Positions 1 to 9,675 of a stretch of DNA of 64,000 nt are shown here, piece after piece (within the stretch, counting starts at the first letter, position 1; each line of letters begins with the position of its first letter). The notes below the pieces were generated by a model. The model was not told the DNA's origin and searched no databases. It saw only the letters and a list, made by a program, of their open reading frames with translations. A program made the position numbers and the translations under genes. The stretch spans positions 1-64,000 of the forward strand of contig LUQO01000016.1 in NCBI GenBank assembly GCA_001627865.1. The letters are read 5' to 3'. This stretch comes from SAR324 cluster bacterium REDSEA-S27_B3. GTDB taxonomy: Bacteria > SAR324 > NAC60-12.

Positions 1-108
1 TATACTTCTGTTTAACATACGTCAATACTTATTTATATTATTTACAGAGATTTTTCTTGGAGGGTGTCTGACTGTGAAGAATTAAGTGGGGGTTACTCAG
101 AGGAGTGA

Positions 109-135
109 GTGCCATTTTTTAAAACTAAATGGCAC
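109..135. repeat. Perfect 9-bp inverted repeat
   Basis: GTGCCATTT at 109-117 and AAATGGCAC at 127-135 are exact reverse complements around a 9-nt loop. The repeat lies about 60 nt beyond the 3' end of the tRNA gene. No T run follows on either strand, so it is at best a weak processing or termination structure. The rest of 1-193 shows no gene. Confidence 0.35.
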
Positions 136-193
136 ATTAGAGGCACAATTTGACTTTGTTTGAGTGTTAAAGGTCTGTAAATAACTGATATTA

Positions 194-270
194 TGGCGCA
201 CCAGCAGGGACTCGAACCCCGAACCTACTGATTAGAAGTCAGTTGCTCTATCCAGTTGAGCTACTGGTGC
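194..270 (-). tRNA. tRNA-Arg (anticodon TCT)
   Basis: Read on the minus strand, acceptor arm GCACCAG pairs with CTGGTGC, followed by discriminator G and an encoded CCA (194-196). The anticodon arm ACTGA-CTTCTAA-TCAGT gives anticodon TCT, decoding AGA. The T arm carries GGTTCGAGTC-type bases. The total is 77 nt including CCA, normal for tRNA-Arg. tRNA-Arg genes are frequent integration sites, but no integrase or duplicated tRNA 3' end is visible here. Confidence 0.95.
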
Positions 271-348
271 GTAAGTGCTGGAATGTGTAAAACACATTAA
301 AAAGATTCAGTGACTAAACTCGAAAATACAATGTTTTCAAGCTTATCA

Positions 349-900
349 CTATCCGGAATTTCTCTGGTCAATAAAAGATGAAACCTTCTCAAAAACTTCT
401 GCTGACGAGAGTCTGGAGGTATCCAGCACAAAGTCAAAATTCGAATTATCATCAATATCTACTTGATACAAGCTAAGATAACTTTTCCGCATTGCTTCTC
501 TGCGTTTCCGACCGGCTTCCAGGCTTTCACTGAAAGTTTTGGCATCTTCATTGGTACGTTTTGTGTCATCAAGAATTCTTCGGGCAGATTCCTCTGAATC
601 ACATCTCAGACAGATACGGATGGAATCCGGAACAAAATGAAATCCCAGATGCGCGTCCAGCACGAAATCGTCGTTTTCTTTTCCGTAGATTCGCTGTTCC
701 TCATCCACCTGAAGGTCCACTTCCGGATGCTCAGACACATATTCCACGATAAACTGCGTGATATCACTGTACCCATATTTCCCGGACAATTCACGCATGA
801 AATCGCCTGTACCCTTGGTTTTTAAACCGAAATGCTCAGCCAGCATTTTTCGCAATGTTGATTTCCCTGAGCCCGGACTGCCGGCAAGCGTGATTTTCAT
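349..900 (-). CDS. Archaeal-type (type 2) cytidylate kinase-like NMP kinase
   Basis: A 183-residue P-loop kinase. The Walker A motif GSPGSGKST is at residues 8-16. A GTGDFMRE segment matches the (S/G)TGD-x-R(E) element of archaeal-type CMP kinases, followed by the HPE-D-x-x-D-x-x-Q segment typical of that family. The expected role is phosphorylation of CMP/dCMP, although related small kinases can act on other substrates. The gene begins 5 nt after the yicC stop, so the pair is almost surely co-transcribed. YicC is usually paired with guanylate kinase, so a different NMP kinase here is unusual. Assignment to the P-loop nucleotide kinase superfamily is firm; the exact substrate is inferred. Confidence 0.75.
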   Translation of the reverse strand: MKITLAGSPGSGKSTLRKMLAEHFGLKTKGTGDFMRELSGKYGYSDITQFIVEYVSEHPEVDLQVDEEQRIYGKENDDFVLDAHLGFHFVPDSIRICLRCDSEESARRILDDTKRTNEDAKTFSESLEAGRKRREAMRKSYLSLYQVDIDDNSNFDFVLDTSRLSSAEVFEKVSSFIDQRNSG

Positions 901-905
901 GACAA

Positions 906-1775
906 CTACTGGATATTTTGTAATTGTTCTCTGATTTTTTCCAGCTCACTCTTGATTTCAACTGCTGATTGGCTGATGACCGCGTTATTGCTTTTGGATG
1001 CGATAGTGTTGACTTCGCGGTTTAATTCCTGCAGAAGGAATTCTGCTTTTTTACCAACTTCAGTTTGGGTTATAATTTGATCCATTTGCTCAAGGTGAGT
1101 TTTGAAACGGATAATTTCTTCACTGATATCAAGTTTGTCCGCGAGCAAAGCAACTTCCTGTTCAAGCCGCTCCGGATTTAAATCTTTGCCCGTGTTTAGC
1201 TGAGCGATTCTTTGCTGAAGACGTTTTCTGAACTGTTCCGGTTCATCCCGCGAGAGATTTTCAATAGATTGTAAAATGAGTTTAGATGAAGATAGCCGTT
1301 GCTGAATGTCATTCAGCATGGCATCCCCTTCACGCTCCTTCATGCTTCGCAAGTCCTCAAGCGCAACTGTGAGACAGTCCCGGATCATCTTTTCACATTC
1401 TTCCGGAGGATCGGCGGAATTATTTTCTTCGAAAATTTTTGTTCCGGATAAGTCTGCTATGCGAACATTTACATCACGTCCGGTGACAGCTTCAAACTCA
1501 CTCAGCAGTTGACTAATGCTTTGGGCACGTTCAGCATTCAGGCTAAGTTTTGCTTCTTCGGAATCTATTTCCAATCTGATTGAACAGTCGATTTTCCCCC
1601 GGGAACAAATTGCTTTAATTTGTTTTTTACAATCCTGCTCAAGGAATTGAAATCCGGCAGGAAGCCGGCAATGTATGTCAAGAAAGCGATGATTGACTGA
1701 ACGGATTTCTGCCTGACAAGACCATGTTTCCCAGCGTTCTTCAGCTGATCCGAATCCAGTCATTGAAATAGCCAT
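906..1775 (-). CDS. yicC: YicC family endoribonuclease
   Basis: The 289-residue product starts MAISMTGFG, the hallmark N-terminus of the YicC family. It ends with the family's DUF1732-like C-terminal region, rich in charged helices (EQMDQ...GKKAEFLLQELNREVNTI). Characterised YicC proteins are ribonucleases that affect small RNA turnover. The start has a good ribosome site (AAGGA, 8 nt upstream of ATG). It is the first gene of a two-gene minus-strand unit with the CMP-kinase-like gene. Length and motif order are normal for the family. Confidence 0.93.
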   Translation of the reverse strand: MAISMTGFGSAEERWETWSCQAEIRSVNHRFLDIHCRLPAGFQFLEQDCKKQIKAICSRGKIDCSIRLEIDSEEAKLSLNAERAQSISQLLSEFEAVTGRDVNVRIADLSGTKIFEENNSADPPEECEKMIRDCLTVALEDLRSMKEREGDAMLNDIQQRLSSSKLILQSIENLSRDEPEQFRKRLQQRIAQLNTGKDLNPERLEQEVALLADKLDISEEIIRFKTHLEQMDQIITQTEVGKKAEFLLQELNREVNTIASKSNNAVISQSAVEIKSELEKIREQLQNIQ

Positions 1776-1886
1776 TTATTTTCCTTAATTACCAAATAAA
1801 ATATGAACAGAGCTTAACAGCATATTGACAATTTGAGCTGCTCAAGTTAGATTACCAGTAAACATTAATTCCTGCGTAAAAGAAAG

Positions 1887-2369
1887 ATGACGTTATTGAA
1901 CACTCTTAATCACATCCTGCGCCACTACCTCAGAGTGTTTCTGAATTCATTTCCAACAAAGGTTCCCAAAGATATCCAAATCTACAAAATCGACTGCGAA
2001 AAGCTTGTTGAGCGCTACAACACACTGCTCAAAGAAATTTCTGAGTACATGAAGGATCACAGCAAACAAAACCAGGATGATCCGGAAAATTCAGCCCTTA
2101 CCTTATCCTACTATGACACAGATTCTTTTTTTCTGATCTCCATCAAGGAAGATTTGGAAATTCTCACAAATGATTGTGAAGAACTGCTGGAAAAAGGTGT
2201 GCGGCATCCTGGAGATATTCAACTGCAAAATGGCGACATTGATCAATATCTAAATCAGCTTCGTGAATTGCGTCGCTATTCTGAACAGATTGAAACTGCT
2301 CTGGGTGAATATGAAGAAAATATCATGAAGATTGAGGAAGAAATTTCAAACAACACTTTGTGCAATTAA
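1887..2369 (+). CDS. Hypothetical helical protein
   Basis: A 160-residue protein with no family I recognise. It has no signal peptide and no convincing membrane segment. After a short basic N-terminus it is strongly charged and helical, with heptad-like Leu/Ile spacing in the second half (QLRELRRYSEQIETALGEYEENIMKIEEE), suggesting a coiled coil. It is divergent from yicC with a 111-nt gap and convergent with htpG. The start has only a weak purine stretch (AGAAAG). Coding is supported by length and by composition similar to neighbours; function is unknown. Confidence 0.6.
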   Translation: MTLLNTLNHILRHYLRVFLNSFPTKVPKDIQIYKIDCEKLVERYNTLLKEISEYMKDHSKQNQDDPENSALTLSYYDTDSFFLISIKEDLEILTNDCEELLEKGVRHPGDIQLQNGDIDQYLNQLRELRRYSEQIETALGEYEENIMKIEEEISNNTLCN

Positions 2370-2463
2370 CTTTAACCCTCCAAAACGGCATTCTTCAGGA
2401 AACTGACTGATTAACTCTGCTGCATTCACTCAGGATAATTCGCAGCTCTCCTGTCAGCTTTAA

Positions 2464-4353
2464 TCAGGAAATCTTCTGCAATTCATAGGCAGTTGCTGAT
2501 TCCATAAATTTCTGAAAACGAGACAAAACCTGCACCGGATTGTCAAGAAGACCTTCGATCAATAATGAATTTTCATAAAGCTGCTCAACGGAATCTTTAA
2601 GAAACGGATGTTTTTTATCTTTTTGCAGGATTTCTGAAAGATTCTGAATAATCGGATGTCCCATGTTGACTTCCAGGTTGCGCTTTTCCCCTTCAAATTT
2701 CTGATCCATCATTTTCATCATCTTCTCCATTTGCACCGTCATACCATCCTTTGGCGTAACCAGAGAGCAGGGACTGTCAACAAGTCGTTTTGAATCAGAA
2801 ACATCACACACGCGGTCTTTAAGCTGTGTTTTAAAGAAAGTCAGGATGTCACTTTGTTCTTCTTTGGAAAGTGAAGATTCCGGTGCTGAGATGTCGCTGT
2901 CACTTATGCCTTCAATATCACCCTGTGAAATGTTTTTCAATGACTTGCCATCATAATCACGCATGTCGGTTATCATGAAATCATCAATTTGATCTGTCAA
3001 ATACAGCACTTCCAAACCCTGCTTTTTAAAGTATTCCAGATTGGGATTATGCAAAATTGCCTCACGGGAACCTCCTGTAACATAAAAAATTTCCTTTTGC
3101 TCTTCTCGCATGCGCCTTACATAATCTTTCAACGACACATCAGGCGTAGCATCCTCTGAAAGGGATGAATTGAAGCGCAGCAAATCCTTCAGCCTGTCTT
3201 TGTTTTTAAAGTCTGACGAAATACCTTCCTTGAGCAACATGCCGAATTGCTGCCAGAATGTTCCATACTTTTCAACATTTTGCTCAGACATAGATTGCAA
3301 TTCTTTGAGTACACGCAAAGTTAAACTGCTTTTAATTTTTTCAATCAGCACATTTTTCTGCACACTTTCCCTTGAAACATTAAGCGGCAAATCCTCTGAA
3401 TCCACAACCCCCTGAACGAATCGCAAATATGACGGTAGTAAATCTGTATTTCCGGACTGGATCAATACTTTCTGGGCATATAGCGCAATGTCTTTGCTTT
3501 CACGGGCATACAGCACTTCATTACCAACTGACTCCGGAAAATAAAGCAGGGCATAGTATTGAATCGGGGCGTCAATGCTGAAGTGCATGTGGTGAAAGGG
3601 CTCCTGTTGAGAATGAGATATCTGCTTGAAGAATTCCTTATATTGATCTTCTTCTACTTCAGATTTTGATTGGGTCCAGATTGCTTTTACCTGGTTGACT
3701 GTTTGATCATTAACCTTTACTGGAAAAGGCAGGTAGTTTGAGTACTTCTTGATGATTGATTCCAGTTTCCACTTACTACAAAATTCCTTGGCATCTTCCT
3801 TCAGAAAAACCGTAACACGAGTACCGCGCTGGTTGTATGTTGTGGGAGCTATTTCATACTGACCTCCTCCGGTGGAAGACCATTCCCAAGCCTGGCTGTC
3901 AACCTCCCAGGAACGTGTGATTAACTCAACTCGTTCGGCAACCATGAAAACAGAATAGAAACCTACACCAAACTGGCCGATCAGATTTTCTGCTGATTTA
4001 TTTTCAGCCTGTGCATGCTGCAGGAATTTCAGGGTTCCGGAATTTGCAATTGTTCCGAGGTTGGAGACAAGTTCTTCCTTGGTCATTCCGCAGCCCGAAT
4101 CCTCAATCTCAATCTTGTGCTTGTTTTCATCAAAAGTAATTTTGATCTGCAGCTCCGCGTCTTTGTCCAGCACCTTTTCTTCTGTGAGGGTTGTCAGTTG
4201 AACCTTGCTCAAGGCATCTGAAGCATTGGAAACAAGTTCACGGAGAAAAATTTCACGTTCGGTGTAAAGAGAATGTACCAATATTTCGAGAAGCTTCTGC
4301 ATCTCAGCCTGGTATTCATGAATTTCTGTTTTTGGTTTTTCGATTTTACTCAT
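2464..4353 (-). CDS. htpG: Molecular chaperone HtpG (Hsp90)
   Basis: A cytosolic Hsp90 ATPase. The N-terminal GHKL domain has the expected motifs: ELVSNASDAL, IEDSGCGMT, and GQFGVGFYSVFMVA. A middle domain and C-terminal dimerisation region follow. I chose the ATG at 4353, which has AAGGA 8 nt upstream and gives MSKIEKPK, a protein of 629 residues, close to the usual 620-630. The longer open frame to 4404 adds an unlikely 17 residues. It is a single gene convergent with 1887-2369 and divergent from the GNAT gene. Confidence 0.97.
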   Translation of the reverse strand: MSKIEKPKTEIHEYQAEMQKLLEILVHSLYTEREIFLRELVSNASDALSKVQLTTLTEEKVLDKDAELQIKITFDENKHKIEIEDSGCGMTKEELVSNLGTIANSGTLKFLQHAQAENKSAENLIGQFGVGFYSVFMVAERVELITRSWEVDSQAWEWSSTGGGQYEIAPTTYNQRGTRVTVFLKEDAKEFCSKWKLESIIKKYSNYLPFPVKVNDQTVNQVKAIWTQSKSEVEEDQYKEFFKQISHSQQEPFHHMHFSIDAPIQYYALLYFPESVGNEVLYARESKDIALYAQKVLIQSGNTDLLPSYLRFVQGVVDSEDLPLNVSRESVQKNVLIEKIKSSLTLRVLKELQSMSEQNVEKYGTFWQQFGMLLKEGISSDFKNKDRLKDLLRFNSSLSEDATPDVSLKDYVRRMREEQKEIFYVTGGSREAILHNPNLEYFKKQGLEVLYLTDQIDDFMITDMRDYDGKSLKNISQGDIEGISDSDISAPESSLSKEEQSDILTFFKTQLKDRVCDVSDSKRLVDSPCSLVTPKDGMTVQMEKMMKMMDQKFEGEKRNLEVNMGHPIIQNLSEILQKDKKHPFLKDSVEQLYENSLLIEGLLDNPVQVLSRFQKFMESATAYELQKIS

Positions 4354-4584
4354 AAAGATATTCCTTAAAAATTGCTGATGTTGTAAAATTGTTTGAATTT
4401 GCAACCCCTAATTTTAACGGAAAACGGCTAAAATGAAAAGAAATTTTGGGACTTGCCGCAATGCAATTCAGGATATATGTGAAAAGTTTCAGAATTCTTT
4501 TCGTATAAATCCAATGTGTTAAATCAGCAGAATCGCATCTTTTTTATGTTAAAGTGGTTTTTCTTCTGTCAGGAATTGTGGAAA

Positions 4585-5070
4585 ATGTCTGTTCAAATTA
4601 ACTTTGCTGAAAGTCCTGCTGATTTTGAGTATGCGCGGCAGCTGTTTCTGGAATATGCAGACTCGTTGGGGTTCAGTCTTTGTTTTCAGGGATTTGATGA
4701 GGAGCTGGAATTTCTTCCCGGAAAATATGCCGCCCCTAATGGATGCATACTGCTGGCAAAGATTGAATCAGTCAGCGTTGGCTGCGCGGCATTGCGTCCA
4801 ATCAGCAATAATGTGTGTGAAATGAAACGACTTTATGTAAAACCTGATTATCGTGGGAACGGATTGGGGAGAAAGTTGGCTTATAAAATTGTGCAGCTTG
4901 CGATTGAAAAAAAATACTTAACAATGCAGTTGGATACCTTAAGCAGCATGCACAGCGCGATCGGACTTTATCAATCACTGGGATTTGTGGAAACTACTCC
5001 GTATTACAACAATCCACATCCGGATGTGATGTTTTTTGAGAAAACTCTGGATGGTGCAGTCGTTACATAA
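4585..5070 (+). CDS. GNAT family N-acetyltransferase
   Basis: The product has the GNAT fold, with acetyl-CoA pyrophosphate-binding motif A as V-K-P-D-Y-R-G-N-G-L-G-R-K-L and a C-terminal ALYxSLGF-like element (GLYQSLGF). The ATG at 4585 is preferred over 4516. It has AGGAA upstream and begins MSVQINFAES, so the protein is about 161 residues. The longer frame adds a Phe-rich stretch that looks non-coding. The acceptor substrate is unknown. The start-flanking region is shared with divergent htpG. Confidence 0.85.
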   Translation: MSVQINFAESPADFEYARQLFLEYADSLGFSLCFQGFDEELEFLPGKYAAPNGCILLAKIESVSVGCAALRPISNNVCEMKRLYVKPDYRGNGLGRKLAYKIVQLAIEKKYLTMQLDTLSSMHSAIGLYQSLGFVETTPYYNNPHPDVMFFEKTLDGAVVT

Positions 5071-5185
5071 TGACTATAGTAGTCCGTCACGCGTGTGGAT
5101 TTATTCTTTGGAAATCTGCACTTGTAAGCCATTTGGCTGAAGACAATTAATTCTGAGTGGACAGAAAAAATCGTGTTTATGTACA

Positions 5186-5464
5186 ATGGAAACTGAGCAG
5201 CGTCTTGATCTGATAATTTCCGGGAGGGTGCAGGGTGTCGGTTATCGTTACTCAGTTAAAATGAAAGCAGATTCACTGGGGATTAAAGGTTATGTTAAAA
5301 ATCTGCGTGACGGTTCAGTTTTTGTGACTGCGCAAGGAAATAAGGGCGCGATGGATAACTTTGTAAAATGGTGCTATCAAGGTCCTCCCGCGGCCATTGT
5401 CAGGGAGATAGAAAAGATTCTGGGGACAACAGAAGACTTCCGGGATTTCAGCGTGGTCTATTGA
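5186..5464 (+). CDS. acyP: Acylphosphatase
   Basis: A 92-residue enzyme that hydrolyses carboxyl-phosphate bonds in acyl phosphates. The family signature GRVQGVGYR spans residues 13-21, with the substrate-binding Arg21. The catalytic Asn39 lies in GYVKNLRDGSV. Length is typical. It is a stand-alone gene following the GNAT gene by 115 nt and convergent with the CheY-like gene 61 nt away. Confidence 0.95.
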   Translation: METEQRLDLIISGRVQGVGYRYSVKMKADSLGIKGYVKNLRDGSVFVTAQGNKGAMDNFVKWCYQGPPAAIVREIEKILGTTEDFRDFSVVY

Positions 5465-5525
5465 GCAATAATCAGTAACTGGATTGCCGGTCTTAGATTT
5501 CCTGCGTAAATGTGAATATTGAACA

Positions 5526-5906
5526 TTAAAGAAAAATTTTCTCTATTTTGTCTTTAAAAGCCTGTATCTCAAATGGCCTGACGATATAGTCGTTCAACCC
5601 TGCTTTGATTGCCGGAACAATAATTCCCTGGATATCTTCAGCTGTGACCATCAGCACGGGTATTTTTCTAAGATCAGAATCAGCGCGTATTTGCTTCAGC
5701 AGTTCCAAACCACTCATCTCAGACAAACTCCAGTCTATTACAACCAAATCAAAAAGTGCTGACTTAAGCATAACCAAAGCAGTAGATCCGTCCTCCGCTT
5801 CAGCAGTATTGTTGTAACCCAGCTTATCCAGGATATTAATCACTATTTTACGTGTAGCTGAAAAGTCATCAACAACCAGAATTTTCAAATCTGTTTCAGC
5901 CATCAT
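5526..5906 (-). CDS. CheY-like single-domain response regulator
   Basis: A 126-residue stand-alone receiver domain. The acidic pair is Asp13/Asp14, the phospho-acceptor Asp58 is in VVIDWSLSEMSG, and the switch Thr88 is in MVTAED. The normally invariant Lys of the KPF motif is Arg110 (IVRPF), which may alter phosphorylation or signalling output. There is no output domain. It lies 135 nt downstream of the RND-cNMP transporter on the same strand, so it may belong to that transcription unit. The cognate kinase is not evident; the only histidine kinase in the window is 51 kb away. Confidence 0.9.
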   Translation of the reverse strand: MMAETDLKILVVDDFSATRKIVINILDKLGYNNTAEAEDGSTALVMLKSALFDLVVIDWSLSEMSGLELLKQIRADSDLRKIPVLMVTAEDIQGIIVPAIKAGLNDYIVRPFEIQAFKDKIEKIFL

Positions 5907-6041
5907 ATTGCATCATGAAACCTGGATTAGTTTTTTCAACAATTGTGACATGAACAGTTTCCTGGTTTTTCTCTCAGGTTTTCACGCTGAGTGAATCCGG
6001 ACATATACAAACTTAGTGAAAGTTTAGTATGGCAGTAAACA

Positions 6042-9000
6042 TCAGTTAATCTGTAAACGCTTATCTGCAATGGCAAGCTGGTCTGAGAAAAAGCACACCA
6101 GATTTTCCAGGAATTGAGAGGCAATTCTGGGTTGCTGCTGTGTAAGGGCTAAAAGCCTGTCCTGAGTGAATAACATCAAAGTAGAATCTTTGCGTGCAAT
6201 TGCTCTTGCCTTGGAATCACCATTGCCTTCACATAAAACAATTTCTCCAATTAAATCAAAGTCTTTACGAGTCCAGCAGTAACCCACAGAAAATGTGCTG
6301 CTTTTTGGTGAAACTCTTGACTCAACAGCAACTTCACCTGACCTGATAAACAAATAATTGCCTTTTTCAGGTTTAACTTTTGTTAATTTTTTCCCGCTTT
6401 CAACATTAATTATCTCGCTGTAGGACTCTAATTTGCTGCGCCATTTTCTGCCGAGCTTTTCCCATTCTGCTTCAGGATCAATAGACATCTCCTCTCGCTC
6501 AATTTTTTCCTGCTCGATTAGCTTCGTCTCAAGGCTGGCAAGGTCAAAGTCTTTTTGTGTCAGCAATCGTTCATCAGTTTCCTTCAAGGAAGACTGAAGA
6601 CGATTTGCCAGATTCAAATAAAGTTTTGCTGCAATTTTCGGATTACGTTTTTTTAGCGGCTCAAGACAGTCACGATTAATCACCAACAGCCTGGTTTTTT
6701 CATAAGCTTCAGCTCCGGCGCTTCGTTCGGCGTTCCTGAACAGTCCCATTTCACCAAAGGTCTTGCCCTTTTCCAGTCGCACAAGATCTGTGCGCTGCCC
6801 GTCTTTTTCCAGGAAGATTGAAATTGAACCGTTTAAAACCACATACATTTCATCCCCGACATCTCCCTGTGAAAAAAGCAGCTTGCCGGGTTTCATATCT
6901 ACCGTATATGCCATCAGGCTGGCGATTTTTGCTTCCCTGACAGACATGTTTTGAAAGAGGTCTATTTCATTGATGAATTCCTCGTCAAATTTTAGTCCTA
7001 CATAATCCCAGACAGTTATTAAACCGGTTTCCATCACAACGGAAGGCAAAAAAGTCATGTCGATTGCCAGACAAACAAGCAATGTAAGCGCGGTGAAACT
7101 GCCGAATAAAATTACAGATTCCATTTCGGATTGAGAGAACAGTATGAAACCCGCTGAAAGAGAGATTGTAGAAAACAGCATCGCGCGTCCAACAACAGGA
7201 ATGGTTTTCACTGAGGCTTTCCTTTTGTTTCGGAGTTTATTCGCATATTCGTTGTAATGACTTAAAAAGTGGATTGTGTCATCAACTCCGATTCCAAGCG
7301 CAATTGCGGCAATCACTGAAATCGTTACTCCGATTGGAATGTCAAGCCAGCCCAGTAAACCGAAAAATACCAGAATTGTAATAATATTTGGAAACAGGGC
7401 AATCACTCCCATTTTCCAGGAAAGAAAGAGCAGCGAAAGCATCACAAACACGATTACCAGGGCAAGTATCACGCTGTTGATCTGACCCTGAGCAATGTTG
7501 TTAGCGGATTCACTGGCCAGCACACTACCGCCTGTGTAACTGAACAGCAAATCAGGCAGAAATTCCGGCACCTTTTGTATCAACAAATCCCTTAATGCCA
7601 GAAAGGAAGTGGAACCGCTACTGGTCATTCTTAATGTAACCTGCAGAATATCTTCCGCGTCACTTAAAAATTTAGGGCCTTTTTCACCTGATTTAGCATA
7701 AAATTTATCCACTTCATCATCAGTCAATTTATCAAGTCCCAGGCGGTAATGGTCCAGCACATCTACCGGCGAATGAATTTTATCAATTCTTAGTCCCTCA
7801 ATTTTCCCAATTTCAGTGGCTCCTTTTTTCTGAAAAAGCCATTCCTGGAACTTTTCCAGTCCCAAAATTGTATTTGCGGTTTTCAATGGATTGAGGTTGG
7901 AATCCTGCTGACTCAAACTGTCTGGTTTTGCCTTGAATAATAAGCGCAGCGAATCTGTACCGGCCAATTCATTTTCGATAAAATGTAAATCCTGCACGAT
8001 CCGGCTTTCCTCCGGAAATGTCTTGGTGGAACTGTTGATACTCAAACCCAGCATTCCAAAAGCCGCAACTGCAGCTACTATAAGCCAGATCAGGATCAGG
8101 CGTTTTGAATGCTGCCGAAGCCATTCAACAATTATTCTGAAAAAACTGTTAAGAAATCCACTTTGATTTTCTGAAACTGCTAACTCAGGCAGGTGGATGT
8201 AATGCAGCAGTGCGGGCGCGAGTGTGAGGGCAAACAGATTTATTGAAACAATGCCTATGCTTGAATAAAGGCCTAATTCCTGTACCGCTGGAATTGGACT
8301 GACCATCAGAGCAATGAAACCCGCGACAGTTGTTATTGCTGTCACCGTGACAGGAACGGTAACGGAGGAGACGGTTGCCATTACTATTTCCGGAATAGTT
8401 GTTTCAGCATCACCAGGTTTTTTTGCTTCCCGGATCTGAATTGATTCAGTCTGATATTGATTCAGAAATTTAATAACATAGGCGCTTCCAACACAAAGTA
8501 TTATGGGGGCGCAGACCATAGTTACCATATTCAGCTCTCCACCTATCAAACCAACTATACCGGCCGTCCAGATAATTCCGGAAAGAACTACAGCCAGTGG
8601 TACAATCACAGTCAGAAAACTTCGGAATGAAAATAAAAGAATGACGACAATCAGCAGCACACTAAGTGGAAAAATGTTTTCCATATCCTCGCTGATCAGT
8701 CCTCCCGCCTTGTTTATCTGCCGTGGTTGGCCAGCATAGGCAATACGCAGCTTTCCGGAAATTTCAGAGTTATTTTGATACTTTTCCAGCAGTTCTTTTA
8801 TAATATTCTGGGTGTAGTCAGATTCAGGATTTGATCCCGGACTGAAGGTAAGAATAAGCGCGGCAGTGCTTAAATCTTTTGAAAGCAAATCGCCTTCGAA
8901 TAGCGGATGGTTTTTTAAGCTGCTGACGACTTTGCTGATTTTATTTTCAGCATTTTCAAATATATTATTAGGACTTTGACTGTTGTTCATTAAGGCGCAA

Positions 9001-9668
9001 TCAAGAAATGATTCCGTAGAAGTATCTGTTTCAGCCGTGCTTTGATTGGAATCGTCCGGACCTTCTTCAAGACTATCTTCCAGATCATCTTCCAGATTAA
9101 CTTCCGTATTATCTTCAGGTGATTCTTCCAGACTGTCCTCAAAGTCTTCTTCAAGACTTTCATCTGTTTCCTGCTTTGGAACGCTGACTGCTGAAGCAGT
9201 GTTCAAGCAGGCCAGTTCATGTTCATATTTTTCCAGAGCAGAAACACAAACTGAACCGTAATCCATCTGATGAAAATATGATTTCCCTGCGCATGTACCT
9301 GAGGCTTGAGGAATATCCAGCATGCTTAAAACCTTGGAGATGCCTGGAACCGTTGTTTCAATTTCTTTTTGGAGGTGACCCAGAGTAAGAAGTAATTCAA
9401 GCCCAATCGGTTTTCTTTCAGTATTATGCAGGGCAACCACAAGCACTTCAGCGCTGCCAAATGCTTTTCTGGCTTCAAGGAACTGCTGGTATGCTCCGGA
9501 ATCCCGTTCAATGAAAGGTTCTATTGTACTGTTGATGCGTATCTTCCCGCTTTGAGGATCAAACAGGCCTTCCTTTGCATGGTAAAAAAAGAACACGCTG
9601 AGGAGCAGGATGAATAAAAGGATGGTTTTAGGAAACTTGTTGATTGTGGTGAAAAAACGGACAAGCAT
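6042..9668 (-). CDS. MMPL/RND-type transporter fused to two cyclic-nucleotide-binding-like domains
   Basis: The product of about 1,208 residues has two repeats of the RND/MMPL transporter layout: one TM, a large periplasmic loop, then a TM bundle. The first periplasmic loop begins after FYHAKEGLFD and contains a very acidic Glu/Asp segment (roughly residues 165-220). After the last TM come two cNMP-binding-type beta rolls. The first (about residues 915-1030) retains GEMGLFRNAERSAGA, resembling a functional phosphate-binding cassette. The second (about 1085-1200) is more degenerate (GEIVLCEGN...KARAIA). The family moves lipids or other hydrophobic molecules. The ATG at 9668 lies 8 nt after the upstream stop; a TTG at 9689 is possible. 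No ribosome site is obvious, suggesting coupling. Domain architecture is firm; ligand and cargo are unknown. Confidence 0.88.
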   Translation of the reverse strand: MLVRFFTTINKFPKTILLFILLLSVFFFYHAKEGLFDPQSGKIRINSTIEPFIERDSGAYQQFLEARKAFGSAEVLVVALHNTERKPIGLELLLTLGHLQKEIETTVPGISKVLSMLDIPQASGTCAGKSYFHQMDYGSVCVSALEKYEHELACLNTASAVSVPKQETDESLEEDFEDSLEESPEDNTEVNLEDDLEDSLEEGPDDSNQSTAETDTSTESFLDCALMNNSQSPNNIFENAENKISKVVSSLKNHPLFEGDLLSKDLSTAALILTFSPGSNPESDYTQNIIKELLEKYQNNSEISGKLRIAYAGQPRQINKAGGLISEDMENIFPLSVLLIVVILLFSFRSFLTVIVPLAVVLSGIIWTAGIVGLIGGELNMVTMVCAPIILCVGSAYVIKFLNQYQTESIQIREAKKPGDAETTIPEIVMATVSSVTVPVTVTAITTVAGFIALMVSPIPAVQELGLYSSIGIVSINLFALTLAPALLHYIHLPELAVSENQSGFLNSFFRIIVEWLRQHSKRLILIWLIVAAVAAFGMLGLSINSSTKTFPEESRIVQDLHFIENELAGTDSLRLLFKAKPDSLSQQDSNLNPLKTANTILGLEKFQEWLFQKKGATEIGKIEGLRIDKIHSPVDVLDHYRLGLDKLTDDEVDKFYAKSGEKGPKFLSDAEDILQVTLRMTSSGSTSFLALRDLLIQKVPEFLPDLLFSYTGGSVLASESANNIAQGQINSVILALVIVFVMLSLLFLSWKMGVIALFPNIITILVFFGLLGWLDIPIGVTISVIAAIALGIGVDDTIHFLSHYNEYANKLRNKRKASVKTIPVVGRAMLFSTISLSAGFILFSQSEMESVILFGSFTALTLLVCLAIDMTFLPSVVMETGLITVWDYVGLKFDEEFINEIDLFQNMSVREAKIASLMAYTVDMKPGKLLFSQGDVGDEMYVVLNGSISIFLEKDGQRTDLVRLEKGKTFGEMGLFRNAERSAGAEAYEKTRLLVINRDCLEPLKKRNPKIAAKLYLNLANRLQSSLKETDERLLTQKDFDLASLETKLIEQEKIEREEMSIDPEAEWEKLGRKWRSKLESYSEIINVESGKKLTKVKPEKGNYLFIRSGEVAVESRVSPKSSTFSVGYCWTRKDFDLIGEIVLCEGNGDSKARAIARKDSTLMLFTQDRLLALTQQQPRIASQFLENLVCFFSDQLAIADKRLQIN

Positions 9669-9675
9669 GCAAAAT

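Noticed and set aside
1-193. Attachment site or integrated element at the tRNA-Arg 3' side
   Set aside because: No integrase, no repeat of the tRNA 3' end and no mobile genes are visible; the short stretch is cut by the window edge.
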